Assembly: GCA_008477525.1 (NCBI GenBank)
Contig: SPDT01000006.1
Coordinates: 3,871,501 to 3,935,500 of the forward strand
Reading direction: 5' to 3'
From: Hypomyces perniciosus
Lineage: Eukaryota > Ascomycota > Sordariomycetes > Hypocreales > Hypocreaceae
Length of the DNA: 64,000 nt
The position numbers and the translations under genes are program-made. The notes under the pieces were generated by a model. That model was not told where the DNA came from. It was given only the letters and a program-made list of their open reading frames with translations, and made no database searches. Shown here one piece after another: positions 34,501 to 46,008 of the stretch (within the stretch, counting starts at the first letter, position 1; each line of letters starts with the position of its first letter).

Positions 34501-37500
34501 AGTTCCAGTTCAAGATTCATCGAAACGGCCGATGGTATCTCCGAATGATGCGTCTCAGATAAGTACAACTGAGCTAACATTCCTAGGGTGCTGGGGACGT
34601 ATGAAGCAAAACTCAGCCCAGCGGCATCTGATGCCAGTGACAGGGCTTCAAGGGCCCAGGAATGAACGATTGGATGAGGGTCGTTGCAGAGAGACATTAA
34701 AATACCAAGGATCGTTTTTAGATGATAGCCAGCAGCCATACCCCCAACCTTGGTTTGGATAGCACCAAGAGCCATTGCACAACCTGCTCTTGCGCTGGGC
34801 TCACGGTTGCTGACAATGGTGTCGACAAGGTACTTGATCTCCTGATTTGTAAATGCATTGCCATACACATTGCAGAGTCTTGCGACAGCAGCATAGCCTA
34901 GGCCTCGGACGTACTGATCCGAGCCAAGAACGAAGTCTCTGACGATGTCCTGCAATAGCCGCTCCACGGCAATATTAGCGATATCTCCTGATGGAGAGCT
35001 TGTCTCTTTAACAGCGACTCTCATGGTGCTTAGGACAGCGGCCGCGACGTTCACATTGATAGCCGCTTTTCGACCAGGGTCTCTCTGAAGAGAGCCTGCC
35101 GACGCAAATGTTCTGATTTGCTCCAAGATACTCTCCTGGACCTTTGCTGGCGTGAGGGGGAAAGCAAAAGCAAAGAGTTGAATCGCATTGTTGATAACCT
35201 CCGTAGTGGGAGGGTCGAGACCGGCTGTGACATCGTCTGCACCCCCGATATAGAGCATTACTGCGTCATGTTCTAGGCTGCCACAGACGGGCGACTGTAG
35301 GAGCTTGTCGATCGAGTCTTCTGGACTGCTGACGTCAAGCTCCTCTTGTGTTGCAGAGTCATTTTGGCCGGGAAGCCTTTTAACTTGGAAGCCTGATACC
35401 AGACCAGTAATCCCAAAACCAGTGTTATCACCGACATCCCAGATCGACTCGAACGTCCCAGCAGCGTTGGCTATTGACGCACTCAGAGAGTTAGGGGTAT
35501 AATTATCGGGATCAGCGAAAAGCGATATTGCAAGGGTCAAAAGATTGGTCTGCAGCAGCGCCTCACTTCCTCCAGCGGGACTCAAGTTCACAAGTTTGAT
35601 GTAGCATTGCAAGACTCTGCGCTGTACCATCATGTCCAGGTCTTGGAGTTGAAGCGCGGGTGTTAGTCTTTGAGAAATATCATCTGTTGTCTTCTTCGAC
35701 GGCAAGGCCTTTAGAAAAGCTGTTGTGCTTTGAAGCATTGCAGCAATCCGTTTGGAGACATCGACCGTCAAAAGCCGATTGTTGAACTGGAGGAATGCCA
35801 AGATGGACCCCAGAGCACATTCTCTTACATGAGTGAGGAACGATGCTTCAAGGAAGCTCCTTGCTGAGGTGTTGTCCTTGGCCAAAGGTTTCGGTAGTGC
35901 ATTTTTCCACAACAACAGCAGCTGTGAGAGATGAATCTTGACAAAGTTCGGTCCGAGCGACATAAGTCCGCCAATAAGAGTCCAAGCAACTTGAATTTGA
36001 GTACTTGAGACACGGAGTTCCGACTGACTGCTAGACTTGAGCAGATTTGTTGCCATTGTCAGAACTCTACTGTTGATATCGAGCGATCCATGTAATGGAC
36101 GAGAAGGGCTGGCACTCAGGGTGGCCGCGAGTCCATGTGCGAAGCCAGTGCATCGCCTTGGAGAATTGCGGCCCGTCCCAAGTAGAGATAATTCTCGACT
36201 GAGACTATTCATGCAAACGGAGAGACATGGGAGTAGCTGTTGGGGGCAAGCAAGGACGAGAGTCTTCATGCAATATGACGCAAAGACTTGAACGGTATAG
36301 CTTGGGTGCTGAAGAACCTGCAACAGTCCATCCCGACAAGCTTCTGCGAAGCCGTTCGCAGCGGAGCCTAGCGACTTGATAAGCGAAGCGACAGCATTCA
36401 GAGCAGCAATGAGTGTCTGCTTCTGAGGCTCAGGCCGTTCAGCTAGAGCTTGAGGATAATTCTTAAGAACTCCATTAATCAGAGATTCTGCAGCAGACGT
36501 CTGCCCGGATTCGCCCAGGATCTTGCGACCAATGATATCTTGAATGACTATGTCTAGGATCCTTCTCGATATCAATAAACGATAACGGTTGTTGCTGATA
36601 GTTGCATGGCCAAGCACATCAATCGCTAAGCTTTCGACAATCTTCAAATAATTGGACTGGACAGTTGTTTCCCCCAGTCGTCGGAATAGTTTGCCATAGC
36701 AGACACCGATGGCAGCTCGTGTCTTGTTAGATGTCGCCCCTTTGACATAATGCCCAGCCAAGAGTTTCAGTATATCTTGCAGGGACATGGCGAGATCTTG
36801 GCTTCGCTTCGCTCCAGGAGCAGGACTTGACGGCCGTGGCGGAATATCATCTTCATCCGCCGTGATTCCGGGATGCGTGGATGCCCGCTTGAGCTTGGCC
36901 TTGGACTTTTTGTTTTTGGCAGCTGCTCCATCTCCATTTGATTCTGAGTATCCTTGGACAAGAGCCTCAGCAAAGCAACCGGCAACAGCATGCCGAACTT
37001 TTGCAGATGATGAATCGGCAGCTTTGAACAAGGCAGTTTCCAGTTTGTCAAAATCAGCCGAGTTTTTGAAATAGGGAGTATGCTTTGTCAGAGCCTTCAA
37101 GCATCGGCATGCTGACACAACGACCAAGTTACCCTTGTCGGATGAGGCGTAGTTTCTCCCCTGTTTCCAAATATCTCGGGAGATATACTCGTCCATGGAG
37201 CCCTCAACCATGGTAACAATCTTGGATAAAGCTATGAATACAGCGGCGCGCAGTCCTGCATTGCTGGATGCCGATTTCAGAAGCTTGAGCAGCCCTGTGC
37301 AAGAGAGTTGATGCAGTCCAATCGCACTATCCCCCGCTGAGGCGAAGACATCTCCAAGACAGCCAACAGCGGCATGCTTCGTACGGGTTTCGCTATCTGA
37401 CTTGGATTTGCTTCCTGATATAATTGCCAGTAGATCATTTATCGTCTCAAATAGTAGTTTCCTGTCTCCTTTCCCGAAGATGTGCGCGAAGCAAGCTCCC

Positions 37501-37793
37501 AGATTATTCCTAATGACTCGGGACGGTTGCGGTGAGGACAAGTTGATGATCTGGAATATTTCTCGCTTGAGGTAGAACTGCTGAGCAGAGCAATCGTCCG
37601 CTGAGAGCCCGAGCACATGTTTCTTCAGGCCCGAAACAAAGGTGAGGAGAAAGAGGTCTTGTTGTTCAGCGGGAAGCGCTTGGAGCTTCGGGAGGTCGAG
37701 CTCCGGATTGGCGGACTCATGCCGCTCGGATTCGGTGTTGGGCTGGGCGATTGGCGCGCCAGCTGGAGGTTCGGGTTCCTGACTCGACGACAT
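31562..37793 (-). CDS. LAA1: LAA1/HEATR5-type large HEAT-repeat protein
   Basis: Two exons on the minus strand (37793-32103 and 32041-31562; intron GTAAGT to TTCCAAG, 61 nt) encode 2,056 residues, close to yeast Laa1 (about 2,000) and human HEATR5A/B. These proteins are AP-1 clathrin adaptor accessory factors at the trans-Golgi and endosomes. The chain is nearly all helical HEAT repeats; recognisable blocks are QQFYLKREIFQIINLSSPQP and VIRNNLGACFAHIFGKGDRK near the start and YAAVARLCNVYGNAFTNQEI followed by KYLVDTIVSNREPSARAGCA in the middle, a hallmark of the family. Low-complexity stretches interrupt it, for example KNKKSKAKLKRA at about 290-300. The stop codon is TAG. It shares a 367-bp promoter with the TACO1-like gene. 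Confidence is high for the family; the symbol is by homology. Confidence 0.9.
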
Positions 37794-38160
37794 CGTAGGC
37801 GATCGTGGATGCCGTCAAAGGCCCCGATTCCGCTGAAATTGTATCGTTTGTGTCGTCTGAAACTGTTTAAAAGGGGATGGCCAGGTTTCCACAGCCCAGA
37901 TATGACGATGGGCATCCAGACTAGCGGTGGTGAGCTAACCAATCAGCACTCCGGGATGGACAGCCTTCCGCTCCAAGCTCGCGGGAAGATCATTAACCCG
38001 GCGCATTTCAATCTAACCAGCGATCCAGTAAGCTTAACAAGCGCAATGAAGCTCGTCTGCTCATAGAATAAAGTGACGATTTCAATCTCACAAATAGTGT
38101 CCATACATAGGATTTTGTGAGACTCATGACTTGCGACCTAAAAAAAAAAAATTATTCATC
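37794..38160. promoter_or_regulatory. shared promoter of LAA1 and the TACO1-like gene
   Basis: A 367-bp divergent spacer that must contain both promoters. It ends in an A-run just before the TACO1-like start. No specific site can be assigned. Confidence 0.45.
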
Positions 38161-39175
38161 ATGGTCCTTCCGAGGACATCATTTTCTGTTTCCATAAGGT
38201 CTTGTCTGTCAATTCCATTCCACGGATCATCAATATGCCAACGATGTTTGCGATCTTTTGGGACAACGGCACCCCGATTTGCGGGACATAACAAATGGTC
38301 AAAAACAAAACATATCAAAGCTGTTACAGACAAGAAGAAGATGGCTGATCGTACATCTTTTACAAAACTTATCACCATGTACTCGAAAAGTCAGTACTGG
38401 GTAGTCATTACGCCATTGACAAGCCTCCTCTGACGTTCAAAATAGTGTATGGAGAAGATGTCAGGTTTAATCCACAATTAGCAAACGCAATAGCTGCAGC
38501 CACAAAAGGTTCTCCGCCTCAGCTATCAGATTGTCCCAACAAGAGCTAACTTATGGACCAGCCAGTGTTCCGAAAGCTTTAGTCGAAGGTGCAATCGCAA
38601 GAGGTCAAGGACGCTCAGCAAATGGCGCACAGCTTGAATCCATGACAATCGAAATCCTGATGCCTCCAAATGTTGCTTTGGTTGCTGATGTTGAGACGGA
38701 TAACAAGACGCGCAGCTTGCATGACCTCAAATTTGTGGTAAAAAAGGCCGGCGGAGTTGTCGGGTCTACCGCTTTCTACTTCTCAAGACGCGGGCGCGCA
38801 GTTTTCAAGGCCAGAGAAGGGGGGCCGTCGCTTTCAGATGTCCTGGAAGAATCCATTGAGCATGATGGAGCTGAAGATGTCGAGGAGCATCCAGATGGTG
38901 GCTTTTTAGTCTGGACGGAGCCCTCCAAACTTATGGCCATCACAGAAGCCCTGACAAAAAGGTTCGAGCTCGAGGTGCTAGAATCAGACATCGTATGGGC
39001 GCCAAACGAGGATACTAAGGCCGACGTCGACTCTTCTCAGTCGGTCGAAGGATTAAACAACCTATTATCCGGCCTCCGGGAGTATACCGAGGTAAAAGCC
39101 ATATACGCCAACATCCGCCAAGGAACTATCACGGATGACGAATGGGACACGGTAGAGAGGCATATAGATGTATAA
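38161..39175 (+). CDS. mitochondrial YebC/TACO1-family protein
   Basis: Three exons (38161-38389, 38446-38508, 38562-39175) encode 301 residues. The family includes bacterial YebC, human TACO1 and yeast Dpc29, which aid mitochondrial translation (of COX1 in humans). The N-terminus (MVLPRTSFSVSIRSCLSIPF) is an Arg/Ser-rich mitochondrial presequence. The family start GHNKWSKTKHIKAVTDKKKM is at 42-61, then KMYGEDVRFNPQLANAIAAA, VPKALVEGAIARGQG and a variable C-terminal half with SRRGRAVFKA and IVWAPNEDTK. The YebC sequence KIKHKK is degenerate here (KTKHIK). Intron 1 starts GTCAGT; intron 2 starts GTTCTC, a weak donor, but branch GCTAACT and an exact frame support it. It is convergent with PET100, 202 bp apart. 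Confidence 0.9.
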
Positions 39176-39377
39176 TACATAGCACGAATAAATCATGTAC
39201 AATAAGCGCTTCCATAATATCGGGCGCCATACGTTTTACCAGTCCCAACCAGAACGCCGACCATGCATCATTATACAGTCACAGACAGCCTCGACCGACG
39301 AACCAATCGTACTCGTACGTGCCCAAAAACAGTTTTTTAAAGGGCCGCCATATCCGCCGACCGATGCGATCTGAATT

Positions 39378-39715
39378 TTAAGAACCGTTTGTCTCATTAT
39401 GCTGCGTCTTCGCTACTTGTCGCTGCTGCTCCATGGCTTGGCGAAGCTTTTGTCGCGCAACAATCCTCTCGTACTCCGCTATGACCTCTTCTCTATCCTG
39501 GGGCAGCTTATTGCACTCTTCGGGCTTTGGCCAGAATCCATTTACTGTAAACCGGTTGTCGAGGTTGGTTCCAAAGTAGTACATGATGCCAATGGGAAAC
39601 ATCAAGTACGTGCCGAACTGTAGGCGCATTGCTCGTTAGGACTCTTTCGGTAGGGCTGGACGAAAGTGTGATGGACAAGACTCACCTTGAAAACCTCAAG
39701 ATTTAGGCCACCCAT
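39378..39715 (-). CDS. PET100: Pet100, cytochrome c oxidase assembly factor
   Basis: Two exons on the minus strand (39715-39686 and 39617-39378; intron GTGAGT to CTACAG, 68 nt) encode 89 residues. Pet100 is a small inner-membrane protein needed to assemble respiratory complex IV. The 10-codon first exon gives MGGLNLEVFK, then FGTYLMFPIGIMYYFGTNLD forms the single membrane span, followed by NRFTVNGFWPKPEECNKLP and a charged helix EYERIVARQKLRQAMEQQRQ. The length and the MGG-LE-FK start match the family. Confidence is high despite the small size. Confidence 0.93.
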
Positions 39716-40225
39716 TTTGGAATATAGTTGAATGTAGAGCGATTTCGACTTGTATGAATTTGCAGACGTTGGCTAAGGTGGTTCGTCAAATGGACGTCGC
39801 CAATGGAATGAGCGATAACCTCGATAAAGCGGTAGCTTCCAGCCCCACTCGCAACTGACGCCTCACGCCACCACATATCATTGAGTGCTGGTGATGCTTA
39901 CGAGTATATGTATGGAGTACCAAAACCTCATAAAACCTTTCATGTATTTTTTAGGGAATCCATATACTGTCGTGATCGGCGACAACAAAAAACCTCTCGA
40001 GCAAAGCCATCCATAGGTCAATGCCGTAGAGACAAAATAAAAAAACCAACCTTAGGCATGACCGTCCTGCCGCCGCCATATGCACCCCATCAATGCCTCG
40101 ATATCAACGCCGTCAAAAGATTTGCCGTTCCCTAGAGTCCCAAGCCCGTACCCGTAAAGCCATAAACTGACAATAGAGATTAACCCAAGCCAAGACTCCT
40201 GGAAGCCCACGAACCATACGCGCCC
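39716..40225. other. intergenic, no gene
   Basis: Contains the PET100 promoter and the probable 3' region of the next minus-strand gene. Nothing else is recognised. Confidence 0.5.
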
Positions 40226-42058
40226 TTACTGAGTCGTCCCCTGATTTCTCTCCTTTTCTGCCTGTGCCTCCTCCATCATATAACGCTCCGTAAAACTACG
40301 AGGTGTTCCGTTGAACCCAGATTGAACAACACTGGCACGAAAACTGCTAAGGTCTCCTTCATCCATCCCACTCCGGCCGTCCAAGCCACCCACAAACGTG
40401 TTAAATTGCCCCAACGAAGCAGCCCGGGCATGTACTTCTGGGTCTTTCACAACTGACATGATCACCGGGCGGCCTTTATATGACCCAAGAGATCCGGGCT
40501 GAAACCTTGCCATTGTTGGAGTCAGAGGATCCATCCTCGATGGCCTTGTGATAGAAACTGCCGGCGATGTCGAGTAGAGGGTTGGTTTCGACTGAGTCTT
40601 TGGAGACGTTGTTTCATGAGATTCATCGTCGGAAGGCTCATCCGGTATGGGTGATGGTTGCTGTCGTGGTTTAGGTGGAGCACTCAAACCTCCAGGTTCA
40701 AAATGAAACATATCGTCATAATCATCCACTCCTTCATCATCATCGGAAGCAACATGATATTTCGCCTCTTTGGTCCCATTGTTAGTTGGTGGGGTCGTGG
40801 TTGAGTATCCATTGCCTTTCTCTGTGGTTGGCGATCGAGGCATTGGGGTGGAAATGATTTTTTTGGTGAATGATTTCGATTTTCCCATTGCCAAAAAGTC
40901 CTCTTCGTCCGAGGAGTTGTCAACATCTTGATTCTCATCTGGTTCATTAGGTGCACCTGAATACTTAGTTCGATTACCGCCAAGACTTTTCGCAGAGGTC
41001 TTGGGATCTGCGTCGGCTGTTGTTGGAGCAATCTTCTCCGTGGAACCAAGTTTCGCTAAAGGAGTGGCCATATCTTGTTGTTGCGACACAATCTCATCTG
41101 CGTCAGGATTGACGACGGTCCAAACAGTACCTTCGTCCATTGGCGCTCTAGACAACGCTCTCAGGGCCTCAGTTGAAGAGCTCTTTCGAGGCGGAGGCTC
41201 GTACTCTTCTATGTCATCGCCTAGTATAGTATCGGAGCTGATCGAGTCATCCTCCGGATATGATGACAATGCGCTGGGAGCTATAAAGTCGGCTGGCTGG
41301 GGAGATGCCGTAGGCAGCACCTCGGCACCCATGAATTCGAAGCGCACCCGCCTGGGACTCTGAGGAGGCTTAGACAAGCTGGACGACCGCCGCAAGGCAC
41401 TTCGCCGGACTTTGATGTCGCTTTTATCTGAACAAACAGACGAGGTTGAATCATCCGTCGTTGCCCGCGCAAGGCTGCCTGTTTCGGCAGCTGCCTGCGC
41501 CGTCGCAGGAGGCGCTCCGCCTGGCTCTGAGTGCCCGTCCATGACCATGCCGTTTCCTGCGTCAGTCCCAGTGCCGGCGCTCAAATGGCCTGTCTCAGGC
41601 AGAAGTGGGAAGGGGATTGTGGTGGTGGTCTGAGGGGCAGTCGTGGTGGCGACCGAGATGGCAGGGCGTACGTTTGGGGGGGAACTATCGAGCAAGGGCA
41701 AATAGCTTGGCGTAAAGAGACCCTGCAATTCGCTCTCCCGGTCGCGCGAGCTTTCCGGGGCCTCGATGCGGGAAGACACAGCAACGGGCGTCGGGGACTG
41801 TTGGAATGCAGCTGGTCCTGGACTGTCCTGCGTTGGTCGTGAGTCGGCCGCCTTAAGTTCGGGGCGGAGTGTCGGGTAGTTGGCAAAGGACGTCACGATG
41901 GCTCGCTCGATGCTGGATGCAACGCCGGGATCCACGTCGCCGAGCAGATCATGGTAGTGGTGCTGGAAGTCGGCTATCAAGTCCCCGCGATAGGCACGAA
42001 TCTTGCCTTCCAGATCGTCGAGCTTGTAGTGGAGGCTGTCAAGCAGCCTCGCCTCCAT
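40226..42058 (-). CDS. large disordered protein with RVxF motif
   Basis: Uninterrupted frame of 610 residues from the first ATG; not recognised as a named protein. Residues 1-60 look folded and helical (LHYKLDDLEGKIRAYRGDLI, ADFQHHYHDLLG), and the rest is low-complexity Ser/Thr/Pro/Asp. A conserved-looking island, SALRRSSSLSKPPQSPRRVR then FEFMGAEVLPT (220-250), contains RRVRF at 236-240, which fits the RVxF docking motif of protein phosphatase 1. A second conserved-looking block lies near the C-terminus (MARFQPGSLGSYKGRPVIMS). The frame stays open 17 more codons upstream to an AG at 42110, and those codons read like protein (IKAIDTLQSACSILRA), so an upstream exon with the true start probably exists but I could not place it. 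PP1 binding is inference from a short motif. Confidence 0.75.
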   Translation of the reverse strand: MEARLLDSLHYKLDDLEGKIRAYRGDLIADFQHHYHDLLGDVDPGVASSIERAIVTSFANYPTLRPELKAADSRPTQDSPGPAAFQQSPTPVAVSSRIEAPESSRDRESELQGLFTPSYLPLLDSSPPNVRPAISVATTTAPQTTTTIPFPLLPETGHLSAGTGTDAGNGMVMDGHSEPGGAPPATAQAAAETGSLARATTDDSTSSVCSDKSDIKVRRSALRRSSSLSKPPQSPRRVRFEFMGAEVLPTASPQPADFIAPSALSSYPEDDSISSDTILGDDIEEYEPPPRKSSSTEALRALSRAPMDEGTVWTVVNPDADEIVSQQQDMATPLAKLGSTEKIAPTTADADPKTSAKSLGGNRTKYSGAPNEPDENQDVDNSSDEEDFLAMGKSKSFTKKIISTPMPRSPTTEKGNGYSTTTPPTNNGTKEAKYHVASDDDEGVDDYDDMFHFEPGGLSAPPKPRQQPSPIPDEPSDDESHETTSPKTQSKPTLYSTSPAVSITRPSRMDPLTPTMARFQPGSLGSYKGRPVIMSVVKDPEVHARAASLGQFNTFVGGLDGRSGMDEGDLSSFRASVVQSGFNGTPRSFTERYMMEEAQAEKERNQGTTQ

Positions 42059-43653
42059 TGCGGCTCTCAAGATGCTGCAAGCGGACTGGAGCGTATCAAT
42101 GGCCTTGATCTGCGCATGACGCTAACAGGAGAGGCGGGGAGCGAAGGCTGTCGCTGCGTTGGAGCCAAAAACTCTATACGGCAGCCAGAGAGTTCAAGGT
42201 TCCTTTGCGTCTTGGAGGCGTAAAGATGGACAGGATGGTTTCGGTAGCGAGGGCAGCGGGTTAATTACAATTGCGGGCTGCCCCCCCACCCTTCTGGCCA
42301 GCCAGCCCGTGACCTTTGGTGGTGAGAACTTAGAAGGACTATTTTCGCACACCGAGATTTCATTGTGCCTATCAGCATGCGATAGTAGTATAATAATGGC
42401 TCTTGGCTCTTGGCTCTTGGGACAGAGTCCAGGCTCCATTTTGCTGAGGTTCCGGAGCCGCACCAAAAATGGCCTTGGGCAGATGGTCCGTTCCTTTGGG
42501 GGCACACGCTAAACAGATAGGGCATATCGTGTGATCACACCAAGTGCCTTCCTTCCTTTAATTAATTACTACTAAAATATTGTTGATATACGAAGCACCC
42601 AAGTATCTACTACTACTTCGTACTAATTGCTATGTACCATAACCACTCGGTCTAATATCTAGTTATGGGGTAGAGAGCTGGGCTTGAGCTGTAAGTGCAG
42701 GCATCGACAGGGCCAAGATAGACAGGCAGATAATCGATTGCGTGTGTGTGTGGGAAACCAGCTGTTTGGACCCAAAGTTCCAGCCTGTTTCCCGATCAGT
42801 CCCCAACAAGAGGTGTGGGATGAAGTGGGGTCCAAAAAGAAAGCCAACAAAAGATATACCAGTAATACTTCGACCTTTGTTACGATGTTGCGGTTCCTGT
42901 TTTTGCCACCCGTTTGGGGTGGTTGATTGATGGCTGCTCATGCATAATCCTGCAGATCTCCCCTGCTGACTCGCCAACTCGGTGAGTTGAGGCCCCTCAT
43001 CGGCCGGTTGCTAAAATCTCAGATTTGCCCAACCAGAACAAGGTTTCAGATCACGTACATACGATCAACTACCTAGTTACTGGTGCCAGCATCTACTAAT
43101 CGCCGTTTACGCGTGTGTAAGTACGGATGCGCCCAGTAGTTATGTATGTAGTAGTACGGAGTACTCCTTACCTCCTAGGACATTTCCTCACTCAGAAGAG
43201 AAGAGATGATACTGCCATTACGACGACTCGACGACACTACACAGAGCAAATTTGTGAGCTCACCAGAAGCCCACCAACCCGCTGTTAATCTTCGTAATAG
43301 ATATCTCACAGATCACTTAAAATAGCCGTCTTAAGATATGGCTTGTTGTACTTCGTAGTAGTAATACCACTTTGAAAGCCGGCTTCGTATTATCTACTAC
43401 TAATACCTACTTACACACCTGTACGGAGTAGTAAGCAGCTAGTCCCGGATTACACCGCCTTGCCCTTTTTGAACATACAGGCAAGGTACAGAATTTTGCC
43501 AACAGCTTCATTGCCAGCTGTGGGTACAGTCTTCTTGTGACTTGAAGCAAGCTCACCTCCAACGATCCACCACTTGGGACGGCCTGCTAGAAGAGGTGTG
43601 CAATCGATTTAAAGGACGCTCTTTTCATTCCTGCGCATATATATCGATTCAAC
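42059..43653. other. intergenic, no complete gene
   Basis: Probably holds a missing first exon of the 610-residue gene at its left edge and the CFIm25 promoter at its right. A GGCTCTT triplicate lies near 42400, with TACGGAGTA motifs near 43157 and 43422 and a TACTTCGTA motif near 42617. Confidence 0.45.
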
Positions 43654-44511
<858 letters not shown>

Positions 44512-44608
44512 TCACTGTGGTCGATGCATTGGAAACATGGCGATGGTGTTTGGCGCATGGGAGAATTTATGAGTTTTCAAAATCTGGAATTCATCTGTAT
44601 AAATGAAC

Positions 44609-44772
44609 GGATATTGCCGAGTTTTCTCACACCTTCTCTGCTTGGATGGTAGCCATCACACGATGCTGATGCTTGTCTGCCCTGAACTCCAGATGTTGCC
44701 GGATTGTCTCACGCTTTCTCTCCTTGGATGGTAGCCATCACACGACGCTGATGCTTGCTCGATCGAAACTCG
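44609..44772. repeat. 82-bp tandem duplication at the 3' end of the UPF0047 gene
   Basis: Two direct copies with an 82-bp period (44609-44690 and 44691-44772). The shared core runs through CTTGGATGGTAGCCATCACA, found at 44641 and again at 44723. The copies differ at scattered bases, roughly four fifths identical by eye. The second copy covers the last coding residues and stop of the UPF0047 gene; the first lies just past the stop and on the minus strand could still encode a very similar tail ending in its own stop. Confidence 0.9.
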
Positions 44773-45375
44773 AGATACCAAACGCCCTGCCAAGTTCCAA
44801 CAGCCTGGAGCGATATCAGGATGAGTAGCCCGATGAAATGTCGCACTGGATTACATACCAACTTTCCGTCCTTAATGGGAATGGTGACGCTGGCGCCAAT
44901 CAGAGCAGACTTGATATGTGCCTATAGGCTGTCAGAGATATAATGCCAACTCATAAGACGTTACTTCTCACCGGCATATCATCAGGACCTTCAGCACTGT
45001 TAAATGATGCAGATTAGCCGTCTGAAGGTTCTTGGGACCTTGAACATTGCACTTGCTCATGGCGATATAGAGCCTCCCCTTTAGCACCGTATTCCGGAGC
45101 AATACGGTCTAGCGCGTCGCTCATGTCAGCTCTTACATCTTCGTCCCCTATATAGCCACCGTCAGATACACTATTCGAGTTTAGATAGGCTGAAACGTGG
45201 GTGTTATACAGTTCTCATTCAAACTAAGTGCGCAACTGGTATGTTGAACGAAGAGGTTGAGCAAGCCGACTTTATAATTCCTGATCTCAGGCAAAGCAGA
45301 GACGATTTGGTCAGTGATGAGATAAGACCCGCGGGATTTGGCCGGGAGTGTGATTTGCTTCTGGAACCATGACAT
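44709..45375 (-). CDS. UPF0047 / YjbQ family protein
   Basis: Five exons on the minus strand (45375-45210, 45147-45057, 44996-44972, 44921-44859, 44804-44709) encode 146 residues, the usual size. YjbQ proteins have weak thiamine-phosphate synthase-like activity and no firm physiological role. Family motifs: WFQKQITLPAKSRG, the catalytic-type His in NLFVQHTSCALSLNENWDED, RADMSDALDRIAP, YRHDAEGPDDMPAHIKSALI, IPIKDGKLAVGTWQGVWYLE and FRSSKHQRRV. Introns start GTATAA, GCAAGT, GTGAGA and GTATGT; the second is a GC-AG intron fixed by the reading frame. The frame stays open 60 codons upstream to an ATG at 45555 and would add a hydrophobic segment (IFLILLLFIALFPDLFHFVW), so a membrane-anchored 206-residue form is possible. 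Confidence 0.9.
44997..45056 (-). other. GC-AG intron in the UPF0047 gene
   Basis: A 60-nt intron on the minus strand with donor GCAAGT and acceptor TTTAACAG. Only this donor joins CAT-GA to T-GCT-GAA to give the conserved YRHDAEGPDDMP; the nearby GTGCAA donor would bring in a stop codon. Confidence 0.85.
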
Positions 45376-46008
45376 GGTGGAAATGGAGTCTTGGATATTG
45401 TTTCCCGTCGATGGAGTGGAAGAGCGTGAGAAGATGAGGCTAAATGGCAGTGTCCAGACAAAGTGGAATAAATCCGGAAACAAGGCGATAAAAAGCAGCA
45501 GAATCAAGAAAATAGTTGTCGTTGTAGAAAGACTGTGAGGCTGTTGAGGAGGCATGATTGAAAGTGATGTACGAAATGTGGAGACTTGGTGTTTTCGGCT
45601 CTCATACAGCTCTATTTTAGTGGGGTAGGTTGATATCCGTCGAGCGAATCAGTACGTATGTATTACACCATATATAATCATCTCGCGTACCTTCGAGTAT
45701 CAGTGTCTTCATATCTATGGCGGACTTTTCAAAGGGAAATAGGGTTGGGAGCCGATAATGGTCAAAAGCTTATGATCATACATAGGTAAGATCGTATCCT
45801 TGTGAAACCAGGGTCTGATCTGCAGAGCGTTCACCATCAAATCGCTGTGAATAGATGCTCAACCACCCCTGTATATACAATGTTTTTAATTCCTCTTCCT
45901 CTGATTTGTAATGGCTAGTACAGAGATAAACCAGGAACCCGCCAAAGAATCGATCTATCTCCAGCCGACCAAAAGAAACACCAGCCTCAACTCACATTGA
46001 TGCGCAAT
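45376..46008. other. spacer between the UPF0047 and NDUFS6-like genes
   Basis: Holds the UPF0047 promoter (or its N-terminal extension up to 45555) and the 3' region of NDUFS6. No other gene. Confidence 0.45.
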
